A DNA stretch of 37,984 bases from assembly GCA_002746605.1 (NCBI GenBank), contig PDPT01000019.1, positions 1-37,984 on the forward strand. The letters run 5' to 3'. Below the pieces are notes generated by a model. It was not told the origin of the DNA. It saw only the letters and a program-made list of their open reading frames with translations, and did no database searches. Made by a program: the position numbers and the translations under genes. This DNA is from Ignavibacteriota bacterium. Its GTDB lineage: Bacteria; Bacteroidota; Ignavibacteria; Ignavibacteriales; Melioribacteraceae. Positions 1 to 9,270 of this stretch are shown here, piece by piece; position 1 is the stretch's first letter, and each line of letters starts with the position of its first letter.

Positions 1-648
1 ATTTGGAGCAGCGTAATAAGGAGCATATCCGTTTATTTCAAAAATATTATTATTTGATTTTGTTTTAATCTTTAACAAACTCTCAAAACCGATAGAACAA
101 TTTATTTCTTTATCCTTGCTTGCCGTAAGCTTGATTGCCATAACTTTATCGGGATTCGAAATAAAATATTCACGTTCATATTCTATATTACCAAGTTTAT
201 AAGTTGTTTTGGAAATTGCATTTTCAATATTCAACTCTCTATAATAATCTTTAAACTTATCTGAATTATAAAACTCGATAAACATTGTACCGAGTGGTGC
301 ATAAGACTGTGAGTAAGAGCCTTGTAAGAATTTGTTAAGAGAATCAGCTACTTTATAATCTTCATTAAACAATGCTTCTCTAACTTCCGGAATGTATTTA
401 TGAGCATCGGGATTCATATTTACATCAACAGGTTCTCCTGTCCAAAGCGTAATATCATTTAAGTAAATCTTATCGGAAGTAACTCCACCAAATATTGAAG
501 CTCCCATTTTACCGTTACCAAGTACTAAACTCTCTTCAAAATGTTCAGCAGGTTTATTATACCATAAAATATTTTTATGCTGTGAGTAAAGAGATAAATT
601 AAAGGTAAGAGTAATTAAAAGTAAAGAAAAAAAAATTTTTATTTGCAT
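1..648 (-). CDS. GH95-type alpha-L-fucosidase-like glycoside hydrolase, 5' part
   Basis: The 216 codons present run off the left edge with no stop. The protein starts with a signal peptide (MQIKIFFSLLLITL, ending near LYSQ), so it is exported. The mature part opens with WYNKPAEHFEESLVLGNGKMGASIFGG, followed by LNDITLWTGEP and QSYAPLGTMFIEF. This order (WY.PA, LGNG.LGA, LNE.TLW.G.P, QSY.PLG) is that of the N-terminal beta-sandwich domain of family GH95 enzymes, which release alpha-L-fucose or alpha-L-galactose from plant or host polysaccharides. The catalytic (alpha/alpha)6 barrel would lie outside the window, so activity and substrate cannot be judged. The start is the ATG at 648; no strong ribosome binding site precedes it. 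The next element upstream is a decayed methyltransferase on the other strand. Confidence 0.8.
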   Translation of the reverse strand, partial: MQIKIFFSLLLITLTFNLSLYSQHKNILWYNKPAEHFEESLVLGNGKMGASIFGGVTSDKIYLNDITLWTGEPVDVNMNPDAHKYIPEVREALFNEDYKVADSLNKFLQGSYSQSYAPLGTMFIEFYNSDKFKDYYRELNIENAISKTTYKLGNIEYEREYFISNPDKVMAIKLTASKDKEINCSIGFESLLKIKTKSNNNIFEINGYAPYYAAPN

Positions 649-723
649 TATATTATAAGGGGTTAGTTTATAAAAATAGATAATTAAGTGCGAATGCAAC
701 TTACAATATTTTTGTATATTATT

Positions 724-1011
724 ATGTCAAAATTTTTAGAGATAATGAACGAATATACAAATTTTTCAAAAACAGAATTACTACAAATTATAACAAAATA
801 AGAGAAAGAACTTAAAAGGAAAAGAAATAAGAACAAACAATGGTAAAGATAACATTATTATTGAAGGCAATAACTATCACGCTCTTACAGTTTTAAATTA
901 TACACACAAAGGAAAAATTGACATAATTTATATTGACCCGCCTTAAAATACTGGGAATAAAGATTTTATTTACAACGATAAATATATAAGTAAAAATCAT
1001 CCCTTCTGAGA
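724..1011 (+). pseudogene. Decayed type III-like (Mod) adenine DNA methyltransferase, N-terminal remnant
   Basis: From the ATG at 724 the frame reads MSKFLEIMNEYTNFSKTELL and stops at 799. After a one-base frame change, the frame from about 821 reads NGKDNIIIEGNNYHAL, then VLNYTHKGKIDIIYIDPP, stop, NTGNKDFIYNDKY, SKNHPF, stop. This is the N-terminal hallmark of Mod-type DNA adenine methyltransferases (GDNYHALSVL... IDVIYIDPPYNTG.KDFIYND). The Tyr of catalytic motif IV (DPPY) is a TAA stop here. The rest, including the AdoMet-binding FxGxG motif and target-recognition region, is not recognisable. No restriction partner is nearby. The gene cannot make a functional enzyme. Confidence 0.8.
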
Positions 1012-1170
1012 AGGTAGCTTTGACTTACCCCTAAAAGGAACTTTAAGGCTTGTGCTAAAAATCAAACTTATAAATCACATGACTAAGTTTCTTATATTTG
1101 CTTATAGCACAAACATAGTTATAGCCAAAAGAACATTACCACCAGCAAAGCAAAGTGATTTTCTGAGTTA
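1012..1170. other. Intergenic stretch after the methyltransferase remnant, no recognised gene
   Basis: The reading frame of the methyltransferase remnant continues open on the plus strand from about 1012 to a TAA near 1170 (reads ...LRLVLKIKLINHMTKFL...). I could not match this segment to methyltransferase motifs. It may be further decayed mod sequence after a deletion or chance open frame. Confidence 0.3.
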
Positions 1171-1219
1171 AAATAAAAAAAAGCTTCACTTCAGCAACTT
1201 AAATTTGCTAAGGTGAAGC
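1170..1219 (-). terminator. Hairpin with T-tract on the minus strand
   Basis: GCTTCAC at 1183-1189 pairs with GTGAAGC at 1213-1219, and the inner AGCAA/TTGCT extends the stem. On the minus strand the stem is followed directly by a long T-rich run (complement of 1170-1182), the layout of an intrinsic terminator. It lies about 160 bases past the end of the 1377-2378 gene and behind another hairpin, so it may be a second terminator or belong to a lost gene. Confidence 0.6.
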
Positions 1220-1327
1220 CAATATGAACATAACACTTTTTTTGTTAAAGATTGCAACAAATAAGCAGAAAAAATTTTCAAACATCAGTAAAAACATATC
1301 AGATTATAATTGTAATTTAACAAAAAT

Positions 1328-1354
1328 CTGTATCCCAAATAAGTTGGAATACAG
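1328..1354 (-). terminator. Terminator of the dihydroorotate-dehydrogenase-like gene
   Basis: CTGTAT plus CCAA (1328-1338) pairs with TTGG plus ATACAG (1344-1354) with one internal mismatch and a 5-base loop. On the minus strand the stem is followed by ATTTTTGTT. It lies about 22 bases after the stop codon of the gene at 1377-2378. Confidence 0.65.
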
Positions 1355-1376
1355 GCAAAAGATAATTTAGAAAATA

Positions 1377-2378
1377 TTATGTTAAATGTTCTCTATAAGA
1401 TTGTAGAGCTTTCATATAATTTGCTCTTTCGAAAGCGGCAGGTTCGTGTACTGCTTTTTGGCTCATACTTCCTTGCATCATTTCAATGGATTCGTATTCA
1501 TTTTCTTCCATCCATTGTTCTAAGTTTTTAAGCATATCAGTTATTCTGCCAATTCCGTTTTTAAGAAGTTCCGAGCAGACCATTGCAATATTTCCACCTG
1601 CCATCATAACTTTTAGAATATCTTCATAACCGTGCACACCACTTGTAGCAGCCATGTTTGCTTTTATATGTCCGTAAAGTATTGCAATCCAGCGTAATGG
1701 TAAACGTAATTCCCAATTTGTACTTAACATAAGATTAGGTACAACTTCAAGTTTATCCAAATCAAAATCAGGTTGGTAAAATCTATTGAACATAACCAAA
1801 GCATCAGCCCCGGCGTTATCAAGTTTTTTTGCCACATTAGACATCGATGTAAAGAACGGACTAAGTTTAATAGCAACAGGAATGTTTAATTGAGCTTTTA
1901 CTTCGGTTAAAGTATCAACGTACATATTCTCAATTTCGGTTCCGGTCAAGTTAGGATTTGTAGGAATATAATAAATATTTAATTCCAATCCATCTGCTCC
2001 GGCTTGCTCAATATTTTTAGCGTATTTAACCCAACCACCGCTGCTGACTCCGTTCAAACTTCCAATGATTGGAATATCCGTATCTTTTTTTAAGTTAGCA
2101 ATATGATCCAAATATTCATAAGGTCCCATATTGTAATCATCTTGTTCAGGATAGTAAGAAGTTGCTTCAGCAAAACTTTCTGTTCCGTAAGATAAAAAGT
2201 GATCTAATTCACCGGATTCGTGAGTAATTTGTTCTTCGAATAAGGAATAAACTATAACCGCTGCAGCACCTGCATCTTCCAAAGCTTTTACAGAATCAAC
2301 CGATTGAGATAATGGGGATGCTGATGGAACAATCGGGTTTTTTAATTTTAATCCCATATATTTTGTTGTTAAATCCAT
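1377..2378 (-). CDS. Dihydroorotate dehydrogenase-like flavoprotein, PFOR-linked
   Basis: A 333-residue protein of the class 1 dihydroorotate dehydrogenase (PyrD-like) TIM-barrel family. Family features are the N-terminal [16 protein letters not shown], the IPIIGSLNG strand, [22 protein letters not shown] (the Lys that contacts FMN in the family) and the C-terminal phosphate-binding region [16 protein letters not shown]. True PyrD oxidises dihydroorotate to orotate in pyrimidine synthesis. This subfamily has a different active-site loop and its reaction is not established as far as I know. It lies 62 bases downstream of nifJ on the same strand, which suggests a redox role tied to pyruvate oxidation (inference). 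The start at 2378 is backed by GGAG seven bases upstream. A hairpin separates it from nifJ and another follows the stop. Confidence 0.85.
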   Translation of the reverse strand: MDLTTKYMGLKLKNPIVPSASPLSQSVDSVKALEDAGAAAVIVYSLFEEQITHESGELDHFLSYGTESFAEATSYYPEQDDYNMGPYEYLDHIANLKKDTDIPIIGSLNGVSSGGWVKYAKNIEQAGADGLELNIYYIPTNPNLTGTEIENMYVDTLTEVKAQLNIPVAIKLSPFFTSMSNVAKKLDNAGADALVMFNRFYQPDFDLDKLEVVPNLMLSTNWELRLPLRWIAILYGHIKANMAATSGVHGYEDILKVMMAGGNIAMVCSELLKNGIGRITDMLKNLEQWMEENEYESIEMMQGSMSQKAVHEPAAFERANYMKALQSYREHLT

Positions 2379-2410
2379 TTTTTCTCCAATGTTTATAAAA
2401 ATTAAGTTAA

Positions 2411-2434
2411 GCCTCCAAAAATTATTTTGGAGGC
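2411..2434 (-). terminator. Perfect 10-bp hairpin between nifJ and the downstream gene
   Basis: GCCTCCAAAA (2411-2420) and TTTTGGAGGC (2425-2434) form a perfect 10-bp stem with a 4-base loop. It begins six bases past the nifJ stop and 32 bases before the next start. The following sequence on the minus strand is TTAACTTAATTTTT, a poor T-tract. It may be a partial terminator or an mRNA 3'-end stabiliser that lowers downstream expression relative to nifJ. Confidence 0.6.
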
Positions 2435-2440
2435 AAATAT

Positions 2441-5400
2441 TTACGCTTCTTTCTTAGAATCGGAATAATCCAAACTTGCAAGTTGTTCGTAATGATTCCA
2501 TTTTTTATTAACTTCTTCTTGTGCCAAACCGAGTAGATATTTTGCTCGGTTTCTATCAATTTTTTGAAGCATTCTATATCTTGTTTCTGTATAAAGATAC
2601 TCACCGACTTTTATTTTCGGAGCCTTAGAATCAAGTTTCAATGGATTCTTTCCTTCTTTAACATTTTCAGGATTAAATCTGTAAAGAGGCCAGTGTCCAC
2701 ATTCTACAGCCAGCTTTTGATGTTCCATACCTTTCGACAAATCATAACCGTGTGCGATACAATGACTGTAAGCAATAATTATTGATGGTCCATCATAGGC
2801 TTCGGCTTCAAGAATTGCTCTAAGTGTTTGAGTATCGTTAGCACCCATTGCTATTTGTGCAACATAAACATTTCCATAGCTCATTGCTATCATGCCAAGA
2901 TCTTTCTTAGGGTTGGCTCTTCCGTTTGCAGCAAATTTAGCAACGGCTCCAAGTCCTGTAGCTTTAGACATTTGACCGCCTGTATTAGAATAAACTTCTG
3001 TATCTAATACAAGAATATTTACATTTTTTCCTTGTGCAATAACATGATCTAAACCACCGTAGCCTATATCATAAGCCCAGCCGTCTCCTCCCATAATCCA
3101 TACAGATTTTTTCACAAGATAATCTGCAATCATTAGTAGATTTTCAGCTTTGTCATTTCTAATAGTTTTTAATTTTTCTTTAAGTTTTGCAATTCTTTGT
3201 CTTTGTTCATAAATATCGGCTTCCGTATTTTGTGGTGAATCGATAATTGAGCTGACAAGGTCACTTCCAATTTCTTCACTTAGTTCTTTCAGAAGTTCTT
3301 CAGCAAATTCTTTTTGTTTATCGATTGAAAGTCTCATACCAAAACCAAATTCGGCGTTATCTTCAAAGAGAGAATTAGACCAAGCTGGGCCTCTTCCTTC
3401 GTGATTAATCGCCCAAGGTGTTGTTGGTAAATTACCACCATAGATAGATGAACAACCTGTTGCGTTTGCAATTATTGCTCTATCGCCAAATAGCTGTGAA
3501 ACTAATTTAACGTAAGGCGTTTCGCCGCAACCGGAACATGCACCGGAGTATTCAAACAATGGTTGTAACAACTGGCTTCCTTTTATTGAATCAATTTTAA
3601 CTTTACTTCTGTCAATTTCAGGAATATCCAAGAAGAAATCGTAGTTTTCTTTTTCTGTTTTTCTTAATGGAATTTGAGGAACCATATTGATAGCTTTTTT
3701 ACCGGTTTCTCTTTTGTTTTTAGCAGGACAAACTTCCACACATAGAGCACATCCCGTACAATCTTCTACCGCAACTTGAATTGTGTAAGCAAGTCCGTCA
3801 TACTCTTTACCTCTTGCATTAGTCCATTTAAAAGTTTCAGGTTTCTTTTCTGTTAATGATTTATCGTATGCTTTTATTCTGATTGCAGCATGAGGACAAA
3901 CCATAGCACATTTACCGCATTGAATACAAACTTGGTCATCCCAAGCGGGAACTTCGAGAGCAATATTTCTTTTTTCCCATTGAGTTGTAGCGGAAGGGAA
4001 AGTTCCGTCAACGGGCATTTGGCTAACGGGAACGTCATCCCCTTTACCTTTCATCATCATTGCTAAGGTTTCTCTTACATATTCCGGAGCATCATCAGAA
4101 ACAATTGGAGGCAATGTAATTTCGCTTGTAACTTCACTTGGAACTTCAATTTGATGCAAGTTATCTAATGTTCCATCAACAGCTTGAAAGTTCTTTTGCA
4201 CTATTATTTCACCTTTGTTTCCGTAAGTTTTCTTAATTGCATTTTTAATTTGTTGAATTGCTTCATCTTTTGGGAGTACACCTGAAATAGCAAAGAAGCA
4301 TGTTTGCATAATTGTGTTTATTCTTGCTCCCATTCCGGTTTCTTTTGCCACCGAGTAAGCATCAATTACATAAAATTTAAGTTTTTTATCTATAATTTGT
4401 TTTTGTAATTTTTTTGGAAGAACATTCCACACTTCATCTTTTGGATATGGACTGTTTAACAAGAAAGTTCCGCCTTCAACTATGTTTTCCAAAACATCAA
4501 AATTTTCTAATAATGTAAATTGATGACAACCAATAAAATTAGCTGTTTGGATTAAGTAAGTTGAATGGATTTCGTTTTTACCAAATCGTAAGTGAGAAAC
4601 AGTTGTTGAACCTGATTTTTTTGAATCGTAAACAAAATAACCTTGTGCAAAGTTTTCTGTTTCTTCACCAATAATTTTAATTGAGTTTTTGTTTGCACCA
4701 ACTGTACCATCGGAACCAAGTCCATAGAACATTGCTCTTACAACGTCATCGCCTTCAGTTACAAATTCTTTATCAAATTCAAGACTTGTATTTGTAACAT
4801 CATCATTAATACCGATTGTAAAATGGTTTTTAGGTTTATCATTTTTTAATTCATCAAGAACCGCTTTAACCATTGCAGGTGTAAATTCTTTTGATGAAAG
4901 TCCGTATCTTCCGCCAACAATTTTTGGTACATTTTTGAATTTAGGATTATTCGAAGCTTGATTTTCCATAATAGCAGTAACAACATCAAGATAAAGAGGT
5001 TCTCCGAGGGCACCCGGTTCTTTTGTTCTATCCAGAACAGCAATTTTTTCAACAGTATCGGGTAAAGCTTCAAGAAGTTTTTCGGGAGCAAATGGTCTAT
5101 AAAGTCTAACTTTCAGCAATCCAACTTTTTCCTCATTTTTTCCTGACAAGTAATCAATTGCCTCGAGAGCAGCTTCGCTTCCTGAACCCATCATAATTAT
5201 TACTCTTTTTGCATCGGGAGCACCAATATAATCGAATAAATGATATTGTCTTCCAGTAAGTTTTGCAAATTCGTCCATGGCATTTTGAACTATTTCCGGA
5301 CAAGCATTGTAATATTTGTTTACGGCTTCTCTTCCTTGGAAATAAACATCCGGATTTTGAGCTGTACCGCGGATAAACGGATTATCCGGAGTTAAAGCTC

Positions 5401-6016
5401 GTTTTCTGTGTTCTCTTACATACTTATCGTCAATTAAAGATTTAATATCTTCCGGAGTTAATTGTTCAATTTTATTAATTTCATGTGAAGATCTAAAACC
5501 ATCAAAAAAGTGAATGAAAGGAATTTTTGATTCAAGAGTAGCTTTGTGAGTAATTGCTGCTAAATCCATTACTTCTTGAATCGAACCCGATGATAAAAGT
5601 CCCCATCCGGTTTCTCTTGTAGCCATAACATCGCTGTGATCTCCAAAAATAGATAAGGCAGATGCTGCAATAGATCTTGCCGAAACATGAAAGACTGTAG
5701 GTGTTAATTCACCTGCAATCTTATACATGTTGGGAATCATTAAAAGTAAACCTTGTGATGCGGTAAAAGTTGTTGTTAATGCTCCGCTTTGAAGTGCCCC
5801 ATGAACGGCACCCGATGCTCCGCCTTCACTCTGAAGTTCTGAAACATGAGGAACACTTCCCCAAATATTTTTTCTTCCGCGGGCAGCCCATAAGTCTGAC
5901 ATTTCACCCATACCGGATGATGGAGTAATGGGGTAAATGGCAATTACCTCACTGGTTTGATAAGCTACATAAGCGGCAGCTTCGTTGCCATCTATAGTTA
6001 TTTTTTTTCTTTCCAT
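2441..6016 (-). CDS. nifJ: Pyruvate:ferredoxin (flavodoxin) oxidoreductase, single-chain
   Basis: This 1191-residue enzyme oxidises pyruvate plus CoA to acetyl-CoA and CO2 with reduction of ferredoxin or flavodoxin. Its length is typical of homodimeric PFOR. Domains in order: N-terminal domain with [27 protein letters not shown] and [17 protein letters not shown]; CoA-binding domain II; gamma-like domain ([18 protein letters not shown]); two 4Fe-4S motifs near residues 690-700 ([12 protein letters not shown]) and 750-757 ([12 protein letters not shown]); C-terminal thiamine-diphosphate domain with the proximal-cluster cysteines CSGCGE (about 827), ATGCSS (about 853) and SHCIAHG (about 1083), and [16 protein letters not shown] for ThDP/Mg. 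All cluster ligands are present. The start at 6016 follows a strong AAGGAA/AAAGGAATATT region. It implies anaerobic or fermentative pyruvate metabolism and is the lead gene of a unit with the flavoprotein gene at 1377. Confidence 0.97.
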   Translation of the reverse strand: MERKKITIDGNEAAAYVAYQTSEVIAIYPITPSSGMGEMSDLWAARGRKNIWGSVPHVSELQSEGGASGAVHGALQSGALTTTFTASQGLLLMIPNMYKIAGELTPTVFHVSARSIAASALSIFGDHSDVMATRETGWGLLSSGSIQEVMDLAAITHKATLESKIPFIHFFDGFRSSHEINKIEQLTPEDIKSLIDDKYVREHRKRALTPDNPFIRGTAQNPDVYFQGREAVNKYYNACPEIVQNAMDEFAKLTGRQYHLFDYIGAPDAKRVIIMMGSGSEAALEAIDYLSGKNEEKVGLLKVRLYRPFAPEKLLEALPDTVEKIAVLDRTKEPGALGEPLYLDVVTAIMENQASNNPKFKNVPKIVGGRYGLSSKEFTPAMVKAVLDELKNDKPKNHFTIGINDDVTNTSLEFDKEFVTEGDDVVRAMFYGLGSDGTVGANKNSIKIIGEETENFAQGYFVYDSKKSGSTTVSHLRFGKNEIHSTYLIQTANFIGCHQFTLLENFDVLENIVEGGTFLLNSPYPKDEVWNVLPKKLQKQIIDKKLKFYVIDAYSVAKETGMGARINTIMQTCFFAISGVLPKDEAIQQIKNAIKKTYGNKGEIIVQKNFQAVDGTLDNLHQIEVPSEVTSEITLPPIVSDDAPEYVRETLAMMMKGKGDDVPVSQMPVDGTFPSATTQWEKRNIALEVPAWDDQVCIQCGKCAMVCPHAAIRIKAYDKSLTEKKPETFKWTNARGKEYDGLAYTIQVAVEDCTGCALCVEVCPAKNKRETGKKAINMVPQIPLRKTEKENYDFFLDIPEIDRSKVKIDSIKGSQLLQPLFEYSGACSGCGETPYVKLVSQLFGDRAIIANATGCSSIYGGNLPTTPWAINHEGRGPAWSNSLFEDNAEFGFGMRLSIDKQKEFAEELLKELSEEIGSDLVSSIIDSPQNTEADIYEQRQRIAKLKEKLKTIRNDKAENLLMIADYLVKKSVWIMGGDGWAYDIGYGGLDHVIAQGKNVNILVLDTEVYSNTGGQMSKATGLGAVAKFAANGRANPKKDLGMIAMSYGNVYVAQIAMGANDTQTLRAILEAEAYDGPSIIIAYSHCIAHGYDLSKGMEHQKLAVECGHWPLYRFNPENVKEGKNPLKLDSKAPKIKVGEYLYTETRYRMLQKIDRNRAKYLLGLAQEEVNKKWNHYEQLASLDYSDSKKEA

Positions 6017-6345
6017 AATATTCCTTTATTTCCTTATGTTCTATAATTAAAAATCTTAATTGTTAAGCCAAAATCGTACCAATAAGAAAATATGCATTTT
6101 TGATTAAAATCATAGGCTTACTCTCTTATTAATTAGAAAAGTAAATGTTTAGCTCTTAATTTTAAGAATATCTCAATATTTTTATACAAAATAACGAATA
6201 AAAACAAGGTTTTTAAAGTTTGTTTTATCTTCAGAAAAGAAAATGAATAAAATGTCTATCAAATATGAAAGTAGTTTTTTCGATTATGAATGTTTGCTGG
6301 GACACAGACTTTTTTTGTCCATACACTAAAAAATTTGTGTTACAA
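6017..6345. other. Intergenic region upstream of nifJ
   Basis: This AT-rich stretch contains no supportable gene. It should hold the nifJ promoter, but I could not pick a convincing -35/-10 pair. At the other end two short inverted repeats (GGACA 6300-6304 with TGTCC 6316-6320, and ACAC/GTGT at about 6323-6339) follow the stop of the YfiT-family gene and may act as weak terminators. Confidence 0.4.
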
Positions 6346-6624
6346 TTACCAATTTTTTCTTTCTTTCAAAGTTGTAATATGTGCCAAGTGATGATTACAA
6401 TGCCACGCATAAATGCCAATATTTTCGTCTAAGCGAAATTCTTTATAGTATTCAGGGTGTACAAAAGTTCTTTCAAGTTGTTCTTTGGTTAAATGTTCAA
6501 CTTCTTTTCTCAGTCTTTCCGGAAATGTTGAAATATCTTCGATATAAATATTAATATTTTCTGATGTTATTACTTTTGGAGCAACAAATTCTCCGATTGG
6601 GTATTTGAGTTTATAATTTTCCAT
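6346..6624 (-). CDS. DinB/YfiT-family (bacillithiol transferase-like) protein with internal deletion
   Basis: A 92-residue ORF preceded by AAGGAATCTCA-ATG. Residues 1-45 (KYPIGEF, then FPERLRKEVEHLTKEQLE) match the start of YfiT/BstA-type proteins, and residues 46-92 (RTFVHPEYYKEFRLDENIGIYAWH, NHHLAHI) match their C-terminus. Intact members are around 170 residues with a four-helix DinB fold and three metal-binding histidines. Here the middle is missing, including the W..RQ.VHH.ADSH helix that supplies the first histidine, while the two C-terminal histidines remain. The join is in frame after QLE, where the family has similar sequence at both places, so slippage or recombination between short repeats is plausible. 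It is probably non-functional or altered; I infer this from recalled family layout without an alignment. Confidence 0.7.
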   Translation of the reverse strand: MENYKLKYPIGEFVAPKVITSENINIYIEDISTFPERLRKEVEHLTKEQLERTFVHPEYYKEFRLDENIGIYAWHCNHHLAHITTLKERKNW

Positions 6625-6660
6625 TGAGATTCCTTGTTGAATGAAACTGTTTTTTTAATT

Positions 6661-6752
6661 CATGCCGAGCGGAGTTGAGATATAGCTCAAAAATCTAAAA
6701 AGTGTGATGCTGAACTACACTTCGAGACTATGCTCAGTAACCGTCCAGCATC
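6661..6752. repeat. Inverted extragenic repeat and possible purB terminator
   Basis: GATGCTG (6706-6712) pairs with CAGCATC (6746-6752), enclosing TTCGAGACTATGCTCAGT (6721-6738). A diverged inverted copy of that core lies at 6664-6680 (GCCGAGCGGAGTTGAGA), sharing ACT..GCTC when reverse-complemented. On the minus strand the stem is followed by ACACTTTTTAGATTTTT, so it can end purB transcription. The core resembles the TTCGACT.CGCTCAG elements I recall between genes in Bacteroidota-type genomes; copy number here is unknown. Confidence 0.5.
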
Positions 6753-6763
6753 AAAATAATTTT

Positions 6764-8065
6764 CTAATCTTTCTCTACAGATCTGGCAAAAATATAATCA
6801 ACATTCTTAACCATTTCTGAAGTATCAAAAATATTTTTGATTTCTTCTTTTGTTAAATATTTTGCAGCTTCTTCTGAATTTAATAATTCATTTTCAAGAT
6901 TTATTGATTTATCTTGCCAAACTTTCATTGCCGGAGTTTGAACCATTTTGTAAGCATCTTCTCGCGTGGCTCCTTTTTCCACAAGTTTTAACAGAACTTT
7001 TTGCGAAAAGACTAAGCCTCTCGTTTTGTTCAAATTCTCTATTGCATTTTCGGGATAAATCAATAAATTATCTATTAAGTTTATCATTAGGTGAAGCATA
7101 TAATTCAGAATTATTGTACTATCGGGAACAATAACTCTTTCAACAGATGAATGCGAGATATCTCGTTCGTGCCAAAGAGCCACATTTTCTAAAGCGGCCA
7201 TTGCATTGCTTCTAAGTAATCTTGCTAAACCTGTAACTCTCTCAGAAACAATAGGATTTCTCTTGTGAGGCATTGCAGATGAACCTTTCTGACCTTTTGA
7301 GAAAAATTCTTCTGCTTCAAGAACTTCGGTCCTTTGTAAATGTCTTATTTCTACGGCAATTTTTTCTAAAGTTGCCCCGATTACTGCAATAGTAGAAAGA
7401 AATTCAGCGTGTCTGTCTCTTTGAATTACCTGCGTGGAAACAGATGCCGGTTTTAAACCCATTTTTTCACAAACATATTCCTCAACCTTAGGTGAAAGAT
7501 GATCGAAAGTTCCAACTGCACCGGAGATTTGTCCTACACTTATTGTTTCTATTGCAGCTTCTAATCTTTTTATATTTCTTTTAATTTCTTCGTACCAAAG
7601 TGCAAACTTTAGTCCATATGTTGTTGGTTCTGCGTGAATTCCGTGGCTTCTGCCAACACAAATAGTTTTTTTATGTTCAATTGCTCGTTTTTTTAGAGCA
7701 TCTTTTAAGTTTAGCAAATCTTGCACGAGAAGTTCTCCTGCGGTTTTCATTTGGTAGGAGAGAGTTGTGTCTAAAATATCGGAAGAAGTCATCCCATAAT
7801 GAATATGGCGAGATTCCAGTCCTACATATTCTGCAACGTTTGTTAAAAAAGCAATTACATCATGTTTAGTTTCTTCTTCAATTTCAAGAATTCTTTTTAC
7901 TTCAAAATCAGCTTTATTTTTTATTACTTCAACATCTTCTTTTGAAATTTCTCCCATTTCAGCTCTTGCTTCGCAAGCAAGTATTTCAATTTTTAACCAA
8001 GTGGAATATTTAAATTCATCTTCCCAAATTTTTCCTATTTCCGGGCGTGTATAACGTTCAATCAT
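6764..8065 (-). CDS. purB: Adenylosuccinate lyase
   Basis: A 433-residue member of the fumarase/aspartase superfamily that cleaves SAICAR to AICAR plus fumarate and adenylosuccinate to AMP plus fumarate. The superfamily signature GSSAMPHKRNP is at about 261-271, with the catalytic loop serine at 262/263. Upstream conserved blocks are TSSDILDTTLSYQM and GRSHGIHAEPTTYGLK (general acid-base His), and QISGAVGTFDHLSP. The N-terminus MIERYTRPEIGKIW is typical of the bacterial PurB group of about 430 residues. Its ATG overlaps the TGA of the upstream protease gene (8062-8065), so translation is probably coupled. A hairpin at 6706-6752 follows the stop. Confidence 0.96.
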   Translation of the reverse strand: MIERYTRPEIGKIWEDEFKYSTWLKIEILACEARAEMGEISKEDVEVIKNKADFEVKRILEIEEETKHDVIAFLTNVAEYVGLESRHIHYGMTSSDILDTTLSYQMKTAGELLVQDLLNLKDALKKRAIEHKKTICVGRSHGIHAEPTTYGLKFALWYEEIKRNIKRLEAAIETISVGQISGAVGTFDHLSPKVEEYVCEKMGLKPASVSTQVIQRDRHAEFLSTIAVIGATLEKIAVEIRHLQRTEVLEAEEFFSKGQKGSSAMPHKRNPIVSERVTGLARLLRSNAMAALENVALWHERDISHSSVERVIVPDSTIILNYMLHLMINLIDNLLIYPENAIENLNKTRGLVFSQKVLLKLVEKGATREDAYKMVQTPAMKVWQDKSINLENELLNSEEAAKYLTKEEIKNIFDTSEMVKNVDYIFARSVEKD

Positions 8066-9270
8066 ATTTTAGACTCTAATTTTAAGTTTAAATAAATCGG
8101 TTTATTGTCTCTAAGTACTTTAAGTTTTAAGCTGTCGTTTGTTCTTGCTTGATGAAGAATGTAAACCACAGTATTTTCGTTTGCAATTTTCAAATCATTT
8201 ATTTCCAGTATTACATCTCCAACTTTCAAGCCTGCTGTGGAAGCTGGAGAATTTTTAGCTACTTTTGTTATTATAACTCCGAATGTATTTGAGAGATTAT
8301 AATATTTGGCAATTCCTTCATCTATGGAATGAATGCTTATGCCTGTCCAAAAATCTCTTTTTACTTTTCCGTTATTTTTCAATTCAGTAACAATATTTTT
8401 TATTGTGTTTATTGGAATTGCAAAACCAACGCCTACACTTCCTGCACCTTCCGACCAAATTATTGTATTCATTCCAATCATTTCACCAACACTGTTAACC
8501 AAAGGTCCGCCGCTATTTCCCGTATTAATTGAAGCATCCGTTTGAATCATGTTTAGATAGTATCTTTCTCTGATTACCCCCAAGTTCATTCCTAAAGCAC
8601 TAACAACTCCAACTGTTACAGTTGGTTTATCATTTAGTTCAAAAAGTCCGAAAGGATTACCGAGAGCAATTGCCCACTCACCAATAAGGATATCATCTGA
8701 ATTACCAAAGCTTAAATGCGGTAAAGCTTTTTTAGCTTTTATTTTTAACAGGCAAATATCCGAAGCAAGATCACTGCCAACAAGTTCGGCATCGTAGCGT
8801 GTTCCATTTGTCATAGTAACAATTATTTTAGATGCGTTACCTGCTACGTGATCGTTTGTTAAAATATACCCGTCAGGTGAAATTATTGCACCCGAACCGA
8901 GGCTTTTAACTTCTTGAGGATAAATTCTATCCCCAAAAAAATGTCTCCAAAAAGGATCCATACTTAGTTGATCTCTGTAGTATCTTGTTTCGGTAACATT
9001 AATTCCAACAACAGCAGGACTAACATTTTTAACGGTTGCAGTAATTATATTTTTTCTGGAAAAGTTAATGTCTTGATTTATTTTATTCCGTTGGCTTACA
9101 GGCATAATTGAACTTTGTTCAACAACTTTAGTATTGTTTGTATCTTTGTCTGATATTAAATCTTCTTGATTTGCTGTATTATCATTTCTGTAATAAAAAA
9201 ATGCAAATAATACGGAAACTACAAGTAACGTTATGAATGATGTTAGAAGTATTGTTTTGAGTTTATTCAT
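8062..9270 (-). CDS. HtrA/DegP-like periplasmic serine protease, membrane anchored
   Basis: A 402-residue S1C-family protease for envelope quality control. Residues 7-26 (ILLTSFITLLVVSVLFAFFYY) form an uncleaved N-terminal membrane anchor. A variable linker is followed by a trypsin-like domain with His141 (TNDHVAG), Asp171 (ASDICLLKI) and Ser253 (GNSGGPL), so the full catalytic triad is present. A single PDZ domain covers about 300-395 (GVIITKVAKNSPASTAGLKVGDVIL). One PDZ plus an anchor places it nearer DegS/HtrA-like proteins than two-PDZ DegP. It overlaps plsY upstream by 8 bases and purB downstream by 4 bases. Whether it acts as a regulatory or a bulk protease cannot be told from sequence. 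Confidence 0.93.
   Translation of the reverse strand: MNKLKTILLTSFITLLVVSVLFAFFYYRNDNTANQEDLISDKDTNNTKVVEQSSIMPVSQRNKINQDINFSRKNIITATVKNVSPAVVGINVTETRYYRDQLSMDPFWRHFFGDRIYPQEVKSLGSGAIISPDGYILTNDHVAGNASKIIVTMTNGTRYDAELVGSDLASDICLLKIKAKKALPHLSFGNSDDILIGEWAIALGNPFGLFELNDKPTVTVGVVSALGMNLGVIRERYYLNMIQTDASINTGNSGGPLVNSVGEMIGMNTIIWSEGAGSVGVGFAIPINTIKNIVTELKNNGKVKRDFWTGISIHSIDEGIAKYYNLSNTFGVIITKVAKNSPASTAGLKVGDVILEINDLKIANENTVVYILHQARTNDSLKLKVLRDNKPIYLNLKLESKI

Noticed and set aside
4846..5091. 81-residue minus-strand ORF inside nifJ
   Set aside because: Out-of-frame shadow within a fully conserved nifJ reading frame.
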